Below are positions 61,885 through 64,000 of a stretch of DNA of 64,000 nt, one piece after another. This DNA comes from Lingula anatina. Lineage: Eukaryota; Brachiopoda; Lingulata; Lingulida; Lingulidae. Location of the stretch: assembly GCF_001039355.2 (NCBI RefSeq), contig NW_019773903.1, positions 455,706 through 519,705 on the forward strand, given 5' to 3'. The notes under the pieces are model-generated. The model made no database searches. It was given only the letters and a program-made list of their open reading frames with translations, and was not told where the DNA came from. The position numbers and the translations under genes are program-made. Within the stretch, counting starts at the first letter, position 1; each line of letters opens with the position of its first letter.

Positions 61885-62195
61885 AAGCAGTGACGGATTT
61901 AGAGGGGGGCAGGGGGTCCTGACACCCCCCCCCCCCACCCCCGTTCGGTTTCTGAAAATATATTACATCAATATTCCCCTCTTGAAATTAGAATTTTGAC
62001 TAGCTAAATCATAGTTCTAAACCGTACCAACAGAGGGCACTGTTTGCTCTCAAAAACACCACAAATTTTTCGGGGCCCTTGAGCAAACCCCGAACCCCAC
62101 ACCAAAGGGGCGATGGTAGGCTTCGCATCCGAGGCCTGTGGTTTCGGACCCCCCCTCACCCCCCTTCAAATAATCTAGGGTCCGCCCCTGCCTAA
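61885..62195. mobile_element. GGGGTCCTGACACCCCC repeat, copy 2, MITE-like
   Basis: Starts AGTGACGGATTTAGAGG and ends CTAGGGTCCGCCCCTGCC, whose reverse complement (GGCAGGGGCGGACCCTAG) resembles the start, so the ends are imperfect inverted repeats. Contains long C runs. Related core at 46998-47230. Confidence 0.5.
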
Positions 62196-64000
62196 TCCTC
62201 TTTCGAGGTGGATACTTATTGTGCCTTCAAATAAACCAGACTATCATTCAAATGAAAATGATTTCAACAGCGCCCCCTCAATCAAAATGTGTCGAACCCG
62301 CCGTAATTTGCATAACAGAAAGTCGCTCAGCGCAGTGCGCACTACTCGTATCTTCTTGACTGGTCATTTGACAGCTGCACACTGTAAGGGCAGGACGCTG
62401 ATATGTGTGATGAAGTCGCAGAGGCCGGAATTTACATTCAGCTTCGAAAATTGTAACAAATTTGTCATGTGAGTAAAAGCTTTTCATGTTTTTACGAGTT
62501 CAAACTACTACATAATAATTTCTTATTATTTTACTCGTTCTAAACTTTAAGTTGGCATGAGTAGTTGGCTGTATTTGAGAAGAGTTGCATAGTGATATTT
62601 TTAAAAATCTTGAAAAGCACGTGCTGCCAGTAAAGAAGAAAGTTATATTAGATAGTTTGATTTTTGGTGCCCAGATGCTGTCACTTCAATGTCACTCACT
62701 GTACGTGATTAGGCCACCTGAACACATTTCGTATTTTAGCTTCGTTCATAGTATATGTACTTGATATATTAGTGTGGACCTTCTCAGATGTCTACATAAC
62801 AAACTGATCAATCGTTTAGTTTTAAAAAAGATGTCAATTGGAACATTAACGAGAGAAAGCTGTGTAAGTTTTTCACGATGACTTGATTGTGTATGTTAGC
62901 CGTCTAAATCTTGCATACAAACCCCGTTTAGTCGACTTTTCAGATTTGGTGTTTTTTTCGGCATGAGCAAAGGTCTTTCCTTTATAGTTAATCTAATCTT
63001 TAAACGGATTCTCTGCTTTCGAATAATGAAATATCGCCTTTTAAATGTTATTTTGATATTTCAGAACTGCAAACACCTTTGCCGAGATCCTTCAGAGTGC
63101 ACGTGCGCCTGACTAAAGCTTTTATGGTCTCCGAGACGTCTTTTAAAACGTGCCGCAGATCCCGATCCATTCGCACCCGCAGATGCTATATGTTATTTTT
63201 ATATTATACCGAAGGGACTGATCATAATATTTTTTAAATTATAACTTAGAGCATGCTATGTACATCGTTTCATTTGGAACCAATCCAGCGTCTTTTAAAA
63301 TTCATCTCATTATACAATAGTGCAATCATAAAAGAGTTTAAAAATGGCATAAATTGCAAATCATAAATTTCAAAGTTGAGAGTAAAAATGCAATTTTCAC
63401 GATGTTGAATCTCGGGTAAGATTGTTCATTTAGCTAATTAACTACCTTATCTACCTAATTTGCATTGTGTAAGTCAATTGTGTAAGTCAATTGTTAATAT
63501 TTACAATTGTGAATGACAAGCAATTTATGAAAATAAATGCGCTTTTTTGGGGGTTGTTTTTTATTCGATCTGAAATACACAAAACTAAAGTAAGAACCTA
63601 TACTATACTCTATTTAGAATGCATTTTTTCATCTTCAGATTAAATCTAAAAAATGATTTTAAATTTTATAAATGAAAAATTTGAAATTAACACAAAACAG
63701 TTTCATTATAATGGCACTAATTATTGAAATGAGTAAATTCTGTAGGTGCCAATTTTCAAATTTATCATTTCTGATATCGCCTGTCGGCCTATTCTTTGTC
63801 TATTCTTTGTCTAATGTCTATTTCCTCGTTATCTTTTATTATTTGAGCACATGACCCCTCCAGTTAATATTTAATTGTTTCTTGGTGGTTTTCTGTTATT
63901 ATAGATGTCATATAATAAATAATATATTGAAAATTTAGTATTTGCTTGTAGATTGAAATGAATGATACTCGTATGATTGCACTGATACGAGAGAAAAAAA
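62196..64000. other. noncoding, no gene recognised
   Basis: AT-rich; short open frames only. A 14-bp duplication (TGTGTAAGTCAATT) at about 63465-63492. Confidence 0.4.

Overview
The window is animal nuclear DNA: split genes with GT-AG introns, long AT-rich noncoding stretches, many small repeats, and typically metazoan protein architectures (TIR plus ROCO, CUB/C-type lectin/LDLa/LRR/7TM receptor, peroxisomal 4-coumarate-CoA-ligase-like enzymes). The receptor and ligase types suggest a marine bilaterian invertebrate (mollusc, brachiopod, hemichordate or amphioxus grade); I cannot name the species. It is a draft scaffold: single-N joins at 8255, 11700, 14056, 22616, 27612, 30365, 33074, 39535 and 47004, plus a 25-N gap at 3713-3737. 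Several joins are flanked by the same sequence twice, exact or with allele-level differences, so many apparent tandem duplications look like unmerged contig ends or haplotypes.

Layout. 1-8255: no gene recognised; tandem repeats, microsatellites, a TTAA-flanked MITE. 8256-15595: two relatives of one DNA transposon. The first (8256-11699, a contig without element ends) carries a multi-exon putative transposase with a Cys/His-rich N-terminus, an RNase H-like core and a C2H2 finger. The second (12110-15591) has perfect 27-bp terminal inverted repeats, TTAA on both sides and a 2.2-kb internal deletion of the same gene. 15596-18081: diverged duplicated noncoding sequence. 18082-33604 (+): a TIR-Roc-COR (ROCO/MFHAS1-like) gene whose exons join in phase, interrupted by Tc1/mariner copies and by unmerged allelic contigs. 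33605-36228: a palindromic MITE, a 17-bp satellite and a tRNA-derived SINE head. 36229-44418 (+): a two-exon gene for a ~1,875-residue receptor with CUB, C-type lectin, LDLa, LRR and 7TM parts. 44419-48208: repeats, including a LINE tail and a second copy of the TTAA MITE. 48209-61244 (-): two complete 11-exon acyl-CoA ligase genes in tandem with a broken third copy between them. 61245-64000: no gene recognised.

The genes do not form an operon-like unit. The TIR-ROCO protein and the multi-domain receptor both look like recognition or signalling proteins; the ligases are metabolic. The main points of interest are the TTAA transposon family with a transposase type I cannot place in a named superfamily and RFX-type X-boxes near its ends; a 131-bp perfect inverted repeat inside that transposase gene whose spacer is coding-sense reversed; the TIR-Roc-COR fusion; and loss of the peroxisomal C-terminal signal in one of the two ligase paralogues.
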